Source: Nemertoderma westbladi (Eukaryota; Xenacoelomorpha; Nemertodermatida; Nemertodermatidae). Taken from it: a stretch of 31,888 nt of DNA. The notes below the pieces were generated by a model. That model saw nothing but the letters and a program-made list of their open reading frames with translations. It was not told the DNA's origin and searched no databases. The translations under genes were made by a program, and so were the position numbers. Within the stretch, counting starts at the first letter, position 1. Every line of letters begins with the position of its first letter. Shown piece after piece: positions 1-8,632 of this stretch. The stretch lies in the NCBI GenBank assembly GCA_032718475.1, contig JAUCBJ010003113.1:1-31888 (forward strand), in the 5' to 3' direction.

Positions 1-105
1 TTTTTTCGCTGAGAAAGGGCAGAAACTCAAGTACTCATTTAGCTACCATTTAAGGATACAATGCAGAGAAGCTTTCAAAGCCTACGTGCCGAAACGAAAA
101 CTGAC

Positions 106-188
106 TTGGCCCCTATGCGCGGGGGTTGAACCCACGACCTCCGCGAGATGTGACATCAAACTAACCACTACACCACTACGCTGTTACC
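106..188 (-). repeat. tRNA-like SINE head or tRNA pseudogene
   Basis: On the minus strand this stretch has a good RNA polymerase III A box (TGGTGTAGTGGTTAG, like tRNA-Val/Asp/Glu) and, downstream, a B box (GGGTTCAACCC). GTGGG and CCCGC form a T stem around a 7-base loop. The anticodon arm cannot be paired properly and no matching 5' acceptor strand is seen, so it is not a working tRNA. A tRNA-derived SINE head is the best reading. It lies outside the inverted repeat (1-427 has no partner inside the window). The rest of 1-427 shows nothing I can name. Confidence 0.55.
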
Positions 189-427
189 TTTCTGTTCCTT
201 GTTAATCAGCCGAACAGTCCCTATAGTACTTAACCACTACCCTGCTAGTAATTAACTGCTCTACTGCTCAGAGTTTAAAAACCAATAACTGAAGTTCAAT
301 GGCGGTGAATTTAGTAATATTAATGATGACCCCTCTGTAAAATTACATGTAAACCTATAAAATTCATAGTTTTCAAGTCAAAGAATGGTTTCCATTGTTT
401 CAATTTTACATTATATATTGATTTCTA

Positions 428-532
428 ATTTTTAATTTGCATCTCCTTTACCTGTTATTGGAATTGGGGGCCCCAAAAAGTCGGGGGCCCCTAGGCTATA
501 GCCTAGCTAGCCTAGGCCTTAGTCCAGCCCTG
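428..532 (-). mobile_element. hAT-like DNA transposon terminus (left copy)
   Basis: Read on the minus strand, the segment begins CAGGGCTGGACTAAGGCC and soon reaches GGGGCCCCCGAC and GGGGCCCCC. CAGGGC(T/C)GG followed by G/C-block GGGGCCCC is typical of hAT-superfamily ends in invertebrates. It also holds the perfect palindrome TAGGCTATAGCCTA. The adjoining eight bases CTAACAAT (533-540) would be the target duplication. Neither the other terminus nor the second duplication copy is in the window, so only one end is seen. The call rests on motif recognition, not on a paired terminus. Confidence 0.5.
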
Positions 533-649
533 CTAACAATGTTGGCTAATAGCATCACTCGATGCCCTTCGTTAAGGAGTCAGTATGGTTGGATTTACGG
601 GTGCCGGAGCGCCGTGGCTGCGTAGCGGTGGGGTGGGTGGTATGGTTGG

Positions 650-1132
650 GTGGGTGGTTGGTTGGTCTATTATATTGCTTTAACCAGTAAGAATGTTAGA
701 ATGGTTTCTGCTATATTTATATTTTTTCCTAAAGGAAAAACCTATATTCCTGCGACCTTTGTAAGCGAGAAGGTTGGACCAAGTGGACCTGAAGCCAAAT
801 GCGGATATGATATCAATGTGAGTTATGAGCAGGGCGATGCGGAACTCCGTGATATCATAGACAGAGCGCTCAGCTGCACCCAAACCATAACGCTCTCATC
901 TAAGGGCGTCTCCAGCTATGATTTGTGTTTTGCTGATCGCGATGCCACCAGGCATGTATTCAATTCCGGGAGGACAACAACTTGTCATCAGAGCTCTACC
1001 GAATGTCTCGAGACCATTGTTGTTGATGACAAGAAGTTACTGCCCATCACGCAATTACAGGTTGGGGACACCGGTTCGTCCAGCGAGGTGATCTACAGCG
1101 AGAGTGTCAGTGACATTGTCTGCGACGTCTAG
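650..1132 (+). CDS. Conserved 160-codon ORF, possible terminal exon
   Basis: I do not recognise the protein with certainty. The ORF is kept intact in both arms with about three amino-acid changes (the other copy is at 31184-31666). The first 26-28 codons come from a GGTTGG-rich stretch and are probably not coding. A pyrimidine-rich run ending in AAAG at 733-734 looks like a 3' splice site, so the real coding part may be an exon from 735 to the TAG at 1130-1132. It has seven cysteines and mixed, soluble composition with no obvious signal or membrane segment after residue 30. The last 40 residues (around ECLETIVVDD, then LLPITQLQVGD and SEVIYSE) resemble the start of a Hint/Hog domain, but only its first part is present. 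That resemblance is weak inference. A captured host-gene exon or a fortuitous ORF are both possible. Confidence 0.35.
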   Translation: MGGWLVYYIALTSKNVRMVSAIFIFFPKGKTYIPATFVSEKVGPSGPEAKCGYDINVSYEQGDAELRDIIDRALSCTQTITLSSKGVSSYDLCFADRDATRHVFNSGRTTTCHQSSTECLETIVVDDKKLLPITQLQVGDTGSSSEVIYSESVSDIVCDV

Positions 1133-1235
1133 TTCTATTAATTCTGAGGTGATGGTGATAGAACTGCTTTGTGTTGTCTCTCTCTGTATGCAGATCAGTG
1201 ACAAAAACTTTGTTGGTGAAAAGGCTTTCTTAATT

Positions 1236-2297
1236 GTGTAGAACTTTGGTGTTTAAATTGGTTCATTAATCTACAGTTTATAACTTTGCTGTTTAAAATG
1301 GTTCATTAATCTACAGTTAATAACTTGGTGTTTAATTAATTACATCTACAGTTTATAACTTTGGTGTTTAATTAAATCTACAGTTTATAACTTTGGTGTT
1401 TAATTAAATCTACAGTTCATAACTTTGGTGTTTAATTAAATCTACAGTTCATAACTTTGGTGTTTAATTAAATCTACAGTTTATAACTTTGGTGTTTAAT
1501 TAAATCTACAGTTCATAACTTTGGTGTTTAATTAAATCTACAGTTCATAACTTTGGTGTTTAATTAAATCTACAGTTCATAACTTTGGTGTTTAATTAAA
1601 TCTACAGTTCATAACTTTGGTGTTTAATTAATTATATCTACAGTTTATAACTTTGCTGTTTAAAAGGGTTCATTAATCTACAGTTTATAACTTTGCTGTT
1701 TAAAATGGTTCATTAATCTACAGTTTATAACTTTGCTGTTTAAAATTGTTCATTAATCTACAGTTAATAACTTGGTGTTTAATTAAATCTACAATTCATA
1801 ACTTTGGTGTTTAATTAAATCTACAATTCATAACTTTGGTGTTTAATTAATTAAATCTACAGTTTATAACTTTGGTGTTTAAAATGGTTCATTAATCTAC
1901 AGTTTATAACTTTGCTGTTTAAAATGGTTCATTAATCTACAGTTTATAACTTTGCTGTTTAAAATGGTTCATTAATCTACAGTTAATAACTTGGTGTTTA
2001 ATTAATTAAATCTACAGTTTATAACTTTGCTGTTTAAAATGGTTCATTAATCTACAGTTTATAACTTTGCTGTTTAAAATGGTTCATTAATCTACAGTTT
2101 ATAACTTGGTGTTTAATTAATTAAATCTACAGTTCATATCTTTGGTGTTTAATTAATTAAATCTACAGTTTATAACTTGGTGTTTAATTAATTAAATCTA
2201 CAGTTTATAACTTTGGTGTTTAATTAAATCTACAGTTCATAACTTTAGTGTTTAAAGTAGTTCTACAGTATAGACTTTAGTGTTTATAGTTTATAAT
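1236..2297. repeat. 32/40-bp minisatellite, left arm
   Basis: Tandem array of two related units that share TCTACAGTTTATAACTTTG. The 32-bp type continues with GTGTTTAATTAAA, the 40-bp type with CTGTTTAAAATGGTTCATTAA. The two types occur in alternating blocks, giving a higher-order pattern of roughly 30 units. TTAATTAA palindromes sit at many junctions. The right arm has the same array in reverse but about 530 bp longer. Confidence 0.95.
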
Positions 2298-2850
2298 GTA
2301 TACAGTAGTAAGCAGAGACGCAGCTTGTTTATAATTATATATGTTTTTATCAGTGTTTAACCAGTTTGACTTGATGCCCCGATATATAATTATGTAATGA
2401 CGAAGATATTACATGTATCATGTATATGACTATTGCTGTTCATTTTTGGTTATTTGGTTTATTTTTTAGTTTTAGTCTTATTTTTAGTTTTTTCTTTTTG
2501 TTTATTGGTTATTTTTGGTTTGTGGCCAATTTTACAGTATTTTTCGTTTGCGTTTGGTGTCTGTATTTATGTTCCATTCATATTTTCACCTCTTCAATAA
2601 ACTTATATATATTTGAACTGTTTCATACATGGGGCCGAAACTTTTTTGGATTATGATTGGTTGATGAATCAAGAATTAGTGATTGCGACAAGAGTGGGCC
2701 TATAAAAAATTATGTGAGTAACTGTGGGCATATGAATTTATAATAAGTAAATTTATTATTATTAACACTTAAACCATCATATGACATACATAGAATATAG
2801 AGTATACATGTAACATAGATGTTAGACATGTAGTATGAGAGAGAGCAGAG
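2298..2850. other. AT/T-rich non-coding stretch
   Basis: A T-rich segment (2430-2600) with repeated TTTTTAG/TTATTTTTGG words, followed by A+T-rich sequence. The open frame at 2420-2656 is a by-product of the T-run (Phe/Leu-rich); its mirror copy has lost the frame. I see no gene or element terminus here. Confidence 0.6.
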
Positions 2851-4750
2851 AGAAATTAAAACAAGGGAGGAAGCGGAATTAAGGGCACGTGTTTGTGGTC
2901 AAACTTGTCCGGAACAGACACATACCGATGGGGAGGAGATCGAGTAAGAAGACAAGGTGGAAAGGGAGAGGATGTGGGAAGACTAGACCAAGAACGGAGA
3001 AGGCAGCGATGACACGCACATGGGGGTGGCAGAGTGCGAGGGGGCATTAAATGGTAAGCCATTATGCGTACCGAAGAATGACCGGGGGTCATCGGGGGCT
3101 TTAACGCCAGCGCACATATTGAGGGGGAGGCCAGTAGTAAGAGAGTAAAGGGTATGGTATGTAGCTATACCATAGAAGTAGTAGTAGGGTACATAGTACC
3201 GTAGAAGTTAGAAGTTGTGGGCACTGAGGGCGATTATTTATCAAGAGGAGACTGCCATTCACATATCAGGAGGTAGCGACAGCGGCATCGTATGGAGGAG
3301 TCATCAACACTCAGAGATACTTGGATAGATGGTCGCCAGAGACAGGGTCGAGTTCAGGGACTTTCTGGTGGAACACGTGCCGCGGGCGATAAAAATGATC
3401 CTGTGGGACGCTACCAGGGGGAAGCAGGAGGGACACTCGGAGGGACCACCTGCAAAGTGTAACCGGGAGTTGATAACACCAGCGCCCAAAGAACCAACGA
3501 CGGGGCTTAGTAAAACGGTAACGGCAAGAATGAGGAGGACAAGCCGAAGGGAAGGAAGCGGCCCAGACAAGACGATGACAGGGGCAAAGAACTTAGATGG
3601 TTCCCAAAGACGGGAGGAGCGAACTAGACCTCAGGGACAGAGATGTGGGTGTGCCTGGAAGGTACCACATGTAGGATAAAATACGAACTCCTAAGTGCAA
3701 ATAATTAAAGTGCAATTAGTATGGTACGTATGTAGATAATCGAATAATCAATATAAATATATAATCAATCTAAGTATTACAGTCATATATAACCTTTTCC
3801 AATTAGCTACTGGGGCTGGGGACCAATTGACTACGACAGGAGGACGAGACACTAGACGAATCACGCTTCTTGAGTGTGGCGGCACAAAAGGGGAGGGTGA
3901 GGCTCGTCAGGGGTAGGTGGAGTAAGATATCAGTTGAGTACAAGGGAAACGGGGAAGTATGGAGATGAGGTGTTGGCGCGTGAGGAAGTGAAAGAGAATG
4001 AGCAGTGAGAGGGGAAGAATCCCAAGGGACCGAAGTGAGAGTAAGGGACAGCAAGGTCCATGAGGAAGATTAGAGTGAGGTTGAAGAAAATTGTGTGGAG
4101 AGTAAGCACAATTGTCTCAAACAGAGACACCAGATACCTTGGTGCAACATAGCTCGCGATTGCACCAAGGAGGGGTAGTAATAACACACCCAGGGGGGGG
4201 GGGGGTCTGGGAAGCGGACCCCGAGAAAAGAACTCTACCCCACCCCCGATATTAGATTGGGTTCCAGCGGAATTGAAGCGCAATTAAGATTGATGCTATC
4301 TTCGTACTGGGAAGATAGCATGGGGGGGGGGGGGGGGTGTAAGCGGATTCAATTCCCTTACATTATCCACCCGAAAATGGGACCAGTGGCATTTTACCAA
4401 TATAGTTGGCGATACGAGATTACCAATAATAATCTCGCCTCATAACCAACTTGGGGGGGGGGGGGCGATACAGGCCCCAAAGCCACAGAGAGAGGTGAGA
4501 GGTCAAACCACCTCAGAGGGAGAACACAGCTAGTAAAGGCTAGCGGCAGGGGGAAACACTCACAAGGAGTGCCAAAGTGACAATTAGTATATAAGCCAAT
4601 AGCGGGCAGGGGAGCACGTGAACAGAGATAGGAAAGCATCCATTGGGTACAGAAGGCCAAGTAGAGTAAGAGGTGAAACCAATATCTATGCGTATCAATC
4701 ATATAGTTATTCTGTGTTACTGATTTACCAGTCAGTTCATTAATCACAGA
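2850..4750. other. Region of short perfect hairpins with oligo-G tracts
   Basis: At least eight short perfect stem-loops occur: AATGG/CCATT (3050-3063), ATGACC/GGTCAT (3078-3092), TATGGTAT/ATACCATA (3153-3174), GGTAC/GTACC (3188-3200), CCTTGGTGCAA/TTGCACCAAGG (4137-4170), ATGCTATCTTC/GAAGATAGCAT (4293-4321), CGAGATTA/TAATCTCG with outer GTTGG/CCAAC (4405-4450) and GCTAG/CTAGC (4529-4544). The three hairpins between 4137 and 4450 are followed by G runs of 13, 16 and 13 bases (4193-4205, 4322-4337, 4453-4465). The right arm keeps the stems, while the runs there are 12, 18 and 16. Four CACGTG boxes lie in or near this region. No transposase or recognisable gene is visible. Confidence 0.7.
3329..3679 (+). 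CDS. Unrecognised basic ORF, conserved between arms
   Basis: A 116-codon frame starting MVARDRVEFRDFL, preceded at once by an in-frame stop. The same frame exists in the right arm (28153-28461, minus). A 10-bp indel there changes the reading after about residue 69; the right-arm version then becomes a basic tail with KGRKRPRQDDD, a nuclear-signal-like run. Other frames across the same bases are also open for 50-75 codons, so openness may reflect the purine-rich composition. I cannot assign a function. It could be a remnant exon of a lost transposon gene or chance. Confidence 0.25.
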   Translation: MVARDRVEFRDFLVEHVPRAIKMILWDATRGKQEGHSEGPPAKCNRELITPAPKEPTTGLSKTVTARMRRTSRREGSGPDKTMTGAKNLDGSQRREERTRPQGQRCGCAWKVPHVG

Positions 4751-4965
4751 GTTGCAGACCGGTTATAGTTTTTGACCGTCACTACGTCAACTAACATCAA
4801 TTGTATATCTGCTGTTATTCTGTTATTCTATTATCATTTGGAACATTAACATTGAGGAACACAACCTCTGTTATTTTTCCCCAACAGCTTTCAGCCAAAA
4901 GGACACTAGCCCAGCAGTCAGGTGACGCGTACTAAATCTTACCCAGTCGGGATCTACGATCCCGT

Positions 4966-5275
4966 CACAGAAATGGAATCACCGTCCAGGAAAACCCCTC
5001 TAATTACATTTTTTGCGATGTTGTGTCCTTTCCTAAATTTCGACTGACAGACGGACAGATTGTTTGATAAACAGACAGTCTGACAGTTAGACAGTCTGGA
5101 ATTCTTCAAACGTGAAAACTAACATTGGTATTGAAATCACCGACCAGGAAAACCACCCTAACCTAAATTTCAGTTCGGTAGACAGACAGACTGACAGTCT
5201 GGAATTCATCAAACGTCAAAACTGACATCGGAAATGCAATCACCACCCCAGAAAACCCCCATATCGAAAATTTTA
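4966..5275. repeat. Three diverged direct repeats with CAGACAGA runs
   Basis: The block GTCTGGAATTC(T/A)TCAAACGT, then about 25 bp, then GAAATCACC..CCAGGAAAACC occurs at 5092-5163 and again at 5197-5260 (period 105 bp). A third, partial copy of the second half lies at 4966-4992. Between them are GACAGACAG microsatellite-like stretches. Both arms carry the set. 4750-4965 and 5276-5529 show no gene or clear element signal. Confidence 0.7.
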
Positions 5276-5529
5276 GTTAAGAAGTATTCTTCCTTATTTT
5301 TTCAATACAATTTGAATTATCCCTCCATTTAACATAAAATGGTGGGAAGGTTTGAAAACTTTAAATGGATTTATCTCAGAATTTTATTTTTCGTTTTTAT
5401 TTTTCACTCATGTACCTGTTTATCTGGAACTACTGGAACTATTTGAACCAAATTGCATGAAATTTTCAGTAGATGTTCTTCTACTAATCCTTTATAGGTG
5501 GTAGCACATTTAGACATGTGGGTTAGAAA

Positions 5530-5935
5530 TTGAAAAAGTTACATCACAAAAAACGGCCAAAATACGTGTTTTTTTCACTTTTTACAATAATAACATTTTT
5601 CACTTTGAAAATTTCTGGTGATCACAATACATTTTTTTATTTATTTTGCAACCAAAAGTCTGAGACAAATGCAAAATTAATTCCCCTCCAAATTTCAAGC
5701 CATTCTGTTGAACCAATTCCTCAGAAGAGGTACATAAGCTTAATAGTCAAATGTATGGACAAACACGTGCCCTTAAGGAATGAGGAAGCGAGGGCGAGAG
5801 AATTGATACCAATTAAACAGAATGAAATAGAGAGAAAGAATATGTGGCAAAGAAAGCACTTATTAGGGAACAGAACGAGTTATTAGAATTAGAAGAGCAA
5901 CAATCAGAGTTAGCACATAGGAATAAAGGTTAACC
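5530..5935 (+). pseudogene. Coiled-coil-like ORF remnant
   Basis: The end of this ORF (5690-5886) is charged and helical (for example NEEARARELIPIKQNEIERK). A one-base shift near 5840 leads to another open stretch rich in Glu/Gln/Lys/Leu (for example EQNELLELEEQQSELAH) that ends at about 5930. Together they look like a broken coiled coil of roughly 80 residues. Retroelement gag proteins, including those of BEL/Pao, often have such coils, but that link is a guess. The right-arm copy (20161-20430) has the same frame with a different amino end, so the first 40 residues are probably not coding. Sequence from 5936 to 6020 shows nothing further. Confidence 0.3.
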
Positions 5936-6484
5936 AACTAGTAGAGAAATAATAACTATGAATACCCTATTAATAGATAAGGTAAGTCAACCTACACAGA
6001 GAGAAATGTGTAAACAAGTCGGCAGCTCCAAACCAAAACCCAGTAAGTACATTTATTGACTTTTCGAGATAATCGCGTTTAAAGTTTTTGGACTTTAAAC
6101 AGCTGGCATTTGGTTAAAATTTAATTTAATGAGTTATAATTTTGTGTACCTTTACAAATTGTACATAGTATACTGTATATTAGTGCCAAAACTTTTTTTT
6201 TTAATTTATTCCTTACTTTTCATATAAATCGTCTTACACGGTTTTGGTATGGTAGAAAACAAAATAATTGTGATTTTTCATGCATCAATACCCAGTAACG
6301 TCACGATTCCCATTTCAAAACACAGTAACTAATTTGCCCACACCAAAACCCAGTAAACTAACATTTAACTTTTCCAATCAGTTACCTTTCACATGCCAAA
6401 ACCAAGTAACTGACAAGTCCCTTCGCCAAAACCCAGTAACTCTGACTTCCTTCGCCAACGGTTAGCGAAAACAAAGAGGCAACA

Positions 6485-6507
6485 TTCTAGAATATAATAT
6501 TCTAGAA
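6485..6507. promoter_or_regulatory. TTCTAGAA pair, heat-shock-element-like palindrome
   Basis: Two TTCTAGAA boxes 15 bp apart form a perfect 23-bp palindrome around one central A. Each box is TTCnnGAA, the core of an HSF-binding site. The palindrome is identical in the right arm (19540-19562) and lies about 400 bp before ORF1. HSF binding usually needs three contiguous units, so function is uncertain. Confidence 0.4.
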
Positions 6508-6585
6508 CATTTAATTATTTGTCTACGTCTGTTGCGTTGCCGGAGTTACTGGGTTTTGGTTTGGCATATCTGCATTCGGGAAATC

Positions 6586-6653
6586 CCACGTCAAAACCCA
6601 GTATCTCAAACTGCTGGAAACCCAGTAACTCTGTTTACTGGGTTTTGACGTGG
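6586..6653. repeat. 18-bp perfect inverted repeat (hairpin)
   Basis: CCACGTCAAAACCCAGTA (6586-6603) is the exact reverse complement of 6636-6653. The 32-base spacer carries one more AAACCCAGTAACT motif. It is present in the right arm near 19396-19463. It overlaps the motif cluster and could form a cruciform or hold a dimeric binding site. Confidence 0.8.
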
Positions 6654-6910
6654 TAAATCTGACATTATCTTTGTTCTTGAGGATAATCTTGAGTAGCTCG
6701 AGGTCACACCACATTGCATCCGTACCGTAACTGAACTGAACTGCTGAAATACGAAAAACTGCTCTTAACTTTCGTGATAATTTTAACTGTAACCGTACCG
6801 TAAGTTTGAGTTGGCACCGGTTCTCCGGGTTGCCCTTCAAGCCATTACCCCCTCCTTCGACTAAGAAGATCCCCCAAGATTAAGTCAAGGAATACACACA
6901 ACCTGTAGGA

Positions 6911-8632
6911 ATGATGTTGACAGCGGGAGCGGCAAAACTCGCGGCCAGTAAGAGCCACGGATCGGCAAACTCTCCTCTTCATAGAATGAGGCAGTCGATC
7001 GCCATCCGAACAAACCAGAAAGAATCGCTCGGCCTGCAATCGATACCTAAACACAAACCACTGGCAGGCGCAAAGAAGGGAAACGGGATGAAAGAAAATA
7101 TGTCGCAGAAACGAACGTCGACTGACGGAATAATTCAAGGAGATATCGACAGAAACTCGATAGACCTGTCCACTTCAGGTCATTCTGAATCGCCAACTCA
7201 TCCATCTCCCGTTCCGCACTCATCAGACACAGAAACATCAGAAACGTTCGTCAAACCGGAACCTTCCATCGACATATCGGAACCCGTCCAAACGGAAGCG
7301 AGTTCCCTCAAAAAGAGTAAAATTATCTTCAAAAAGACAATTGGAGCCAATAATGGTAAAGGTGCAATTACGATAAAGCCTGGATCCTTTGATGGGATTA
7401 CTAGAGGGGAATTTAACCCCAGTGCCATAAATTTGGAGAACTCTGTTAACTTCGATTTCAGTACGACGTTCTCAGTAAGCACACCTTCCGAGAAAATCCC
7501 GCACCAGGAACCGGCCGAAATCGGTGAAAATGTCGAAATAATTGACAACCCTATAACAATAAGACACGAAAGGCAAGCCACTAAGGTAGACAGTTGCGAA
7601 TTATATCCTAACGCGATCGAAAAACTGGACCCACAGGAGCTAATAAATAAGATAAAAAATTGTCTACAAGAAATCACCGATAACCGTCCGGCCAACACCA
7701 TCCCCCTACCCGCGGCGCTGAAAACACTCGAAAATAAAGCCTGGTTCAGTGATGATGTTGTGGATGGATTTATGGTACTAATACAACTCCACTTCCCCCA
7801 CACAGCGCCTGTACCAAGCCAACTCGCGGAGCAGCTGAGATCATCGGGCTGTAGCCAACTTTCGGCAATCCAATACGTGGCGACCCGGTATCTCGGTCGC
7901 TATCAATCTATAGCACTGACTCTTCTCTTCTTGCCGGATTGTAATAAAGATCACTTCATCCTTCACATGGCCGACACCAGAGTACGTACCGTGTACGCAA
8001 TAGACTCAAACCGAGCATCGATGCCCATGCGAATACCTTCGCTTTCGCAAATATTCCGAACACAATCGACGAAAATAATCCTTGGAGCAAAAATAAAGCA
8101 ACTGAGAAATGGAAAGTGGGATCAAAGTATACAACGTTAAGTAAGCAGGGGAACAGCTATGATTGCGGGGTGTATGTCTGTCTGGGCTCCCTAACAGTAG
8201 CCCAGGACAAGAATCAGTTACCGCCAATTCATTACGACAGTGCAAAGGCTCGGGGCTGGCTGCAGTCCTGTTTTAAATACTTTAAACTTGCGAATAATGT
8301 GGATGTGGATATCGATTTTGACTATACTCCAGCGACCACCGTCTCTACCGAGGTGAACCATCTCAGCGAACATCGGAATACTGAGGGGAACCCTCCAAAC
8401 CACAAACTAGCGCTGGGAGAACTTGATAATATCATGCATCTACCTAGGAAAGAAGCTCTTAAAATCATATCAGATAAATATTATATGGAGCAAATCTCAA
8501 ATATTCGGAATGACCTGTTCAATTGCGTTACTAAATTAACATCACCTCTCCAACAGGTAACGCTACAGCTGCAATCGCGATCCTCTGCAAGCGCCCTGGC
8601 AACCGACCTTCTAGAACTGCTACGGTGTAGAC
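6911..8632 (+). pseudogene. LINE ORF1, N-terminal part: Ulp1-like C48 cysteine protease
   Basis: The frame starts at MMLTAG (6911) and runs open to 8140; the second half continues in another frame to 8632, so one frameshift lies around 8120-8140. Residues 1-200 are basic, Ser/Lys/Pro-rich and probably disordered. Residues 230-409 plus the next frame form the protease. The likely catalytic His is in DHFILHMAD (residue 348, 7952-7954) and the Asp in YAIDSN (residue 365). The oxyanion Gln (8146-8148) and nucleophile Cys (8164-8166) lie in KQGNSYDCGVYVC. This His-Asp-Gln-Cys order is that of Ulp1/SENP-type SUMO or ubiquitin-like proteases. It may cleave the ORF1 product itself or remove a ubiquitin-like modifier; which is inference. 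The right arm keeps only the first 175 residues (18611-19136). A C48 gene from a DNA transposon is an alternative source. Confidence 0.75.

Larger units (their letters stand above)
6023..6653. promoter_or_regulatory. Cluster of CAAAACCCAGTAACT motifs
   Basis: About ten copies of (C)CAAAACCCAGTAAC(T), some with one mismatch, lie in both orientations near 6025, 6287, 6315, 6344, 6402, 6428, 6545, 6594, 6618 and 6637. They precede the retrotransposon ORF1 at 6911 and are repeated in the right arm (19390-20020). Such dense, two-way copies of a 15-bp word are what one expects of multiple binding sites for one protein. Which protein is unknown. Open frames across the cluster are by-products of the repeat. 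Confidence 0.7.
428..7436 (+). repeat. Left arm of giant inverted repeat
   Basis: This arm matches the reverse complement of 18611-31888 along its whole length, apart from a LINE found only in the right copy and different minisatellite lengths. Homology starts at ATTTTTAATTTGC (428), which pairs with the last base of the window, and stops abruptly after ATAAATTTGG (7436). Across the 526 bp of shared ORF1 the two arms differ at five amino acids in about 175. Many 1-10 bp indels lie in the non-coding parts. The arms are therefore old enough to have diverged and are not an exact fold-back copy. Confidence 0.95.

Noticed and set aside
106-188. Functional tRNA gene
   Set aside because: The A and B boxes are good but the anticodon and acceptor stems do not pair.
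1236-2297. CRISPR-like array of 32-bp repeats
   Set aside because: The units are contiguous, with no unique spacers, and the setting is eukaryotic; it is a minisatellite.
2420-2656. 78-codon hydrophobic ORF, possible membrane protein
   Set aside because: It is a product of T-rich DNA (Phe/Leu runs), and the mirror copy does not keep the frame.
6280-6465. 61-codon ORF over the CCCAGTAAC cluster
   Set aside because: Its apparent peptide repeats merely reflect the repeated DNA motif.
7198-7803. 201-codon antisense ORF
   Set aside because: It lies opposite the C48 ORF1, has no protein-like motifs and is a shadow of the sense frame.
6911-8632. Polinton/Maverick or virus-type protease gene
   Set aside because: No DNA polymerase B, packaging ATPase, integrase or capsid gene accompanies it, and its frame continues into a LINE gag-like domain.
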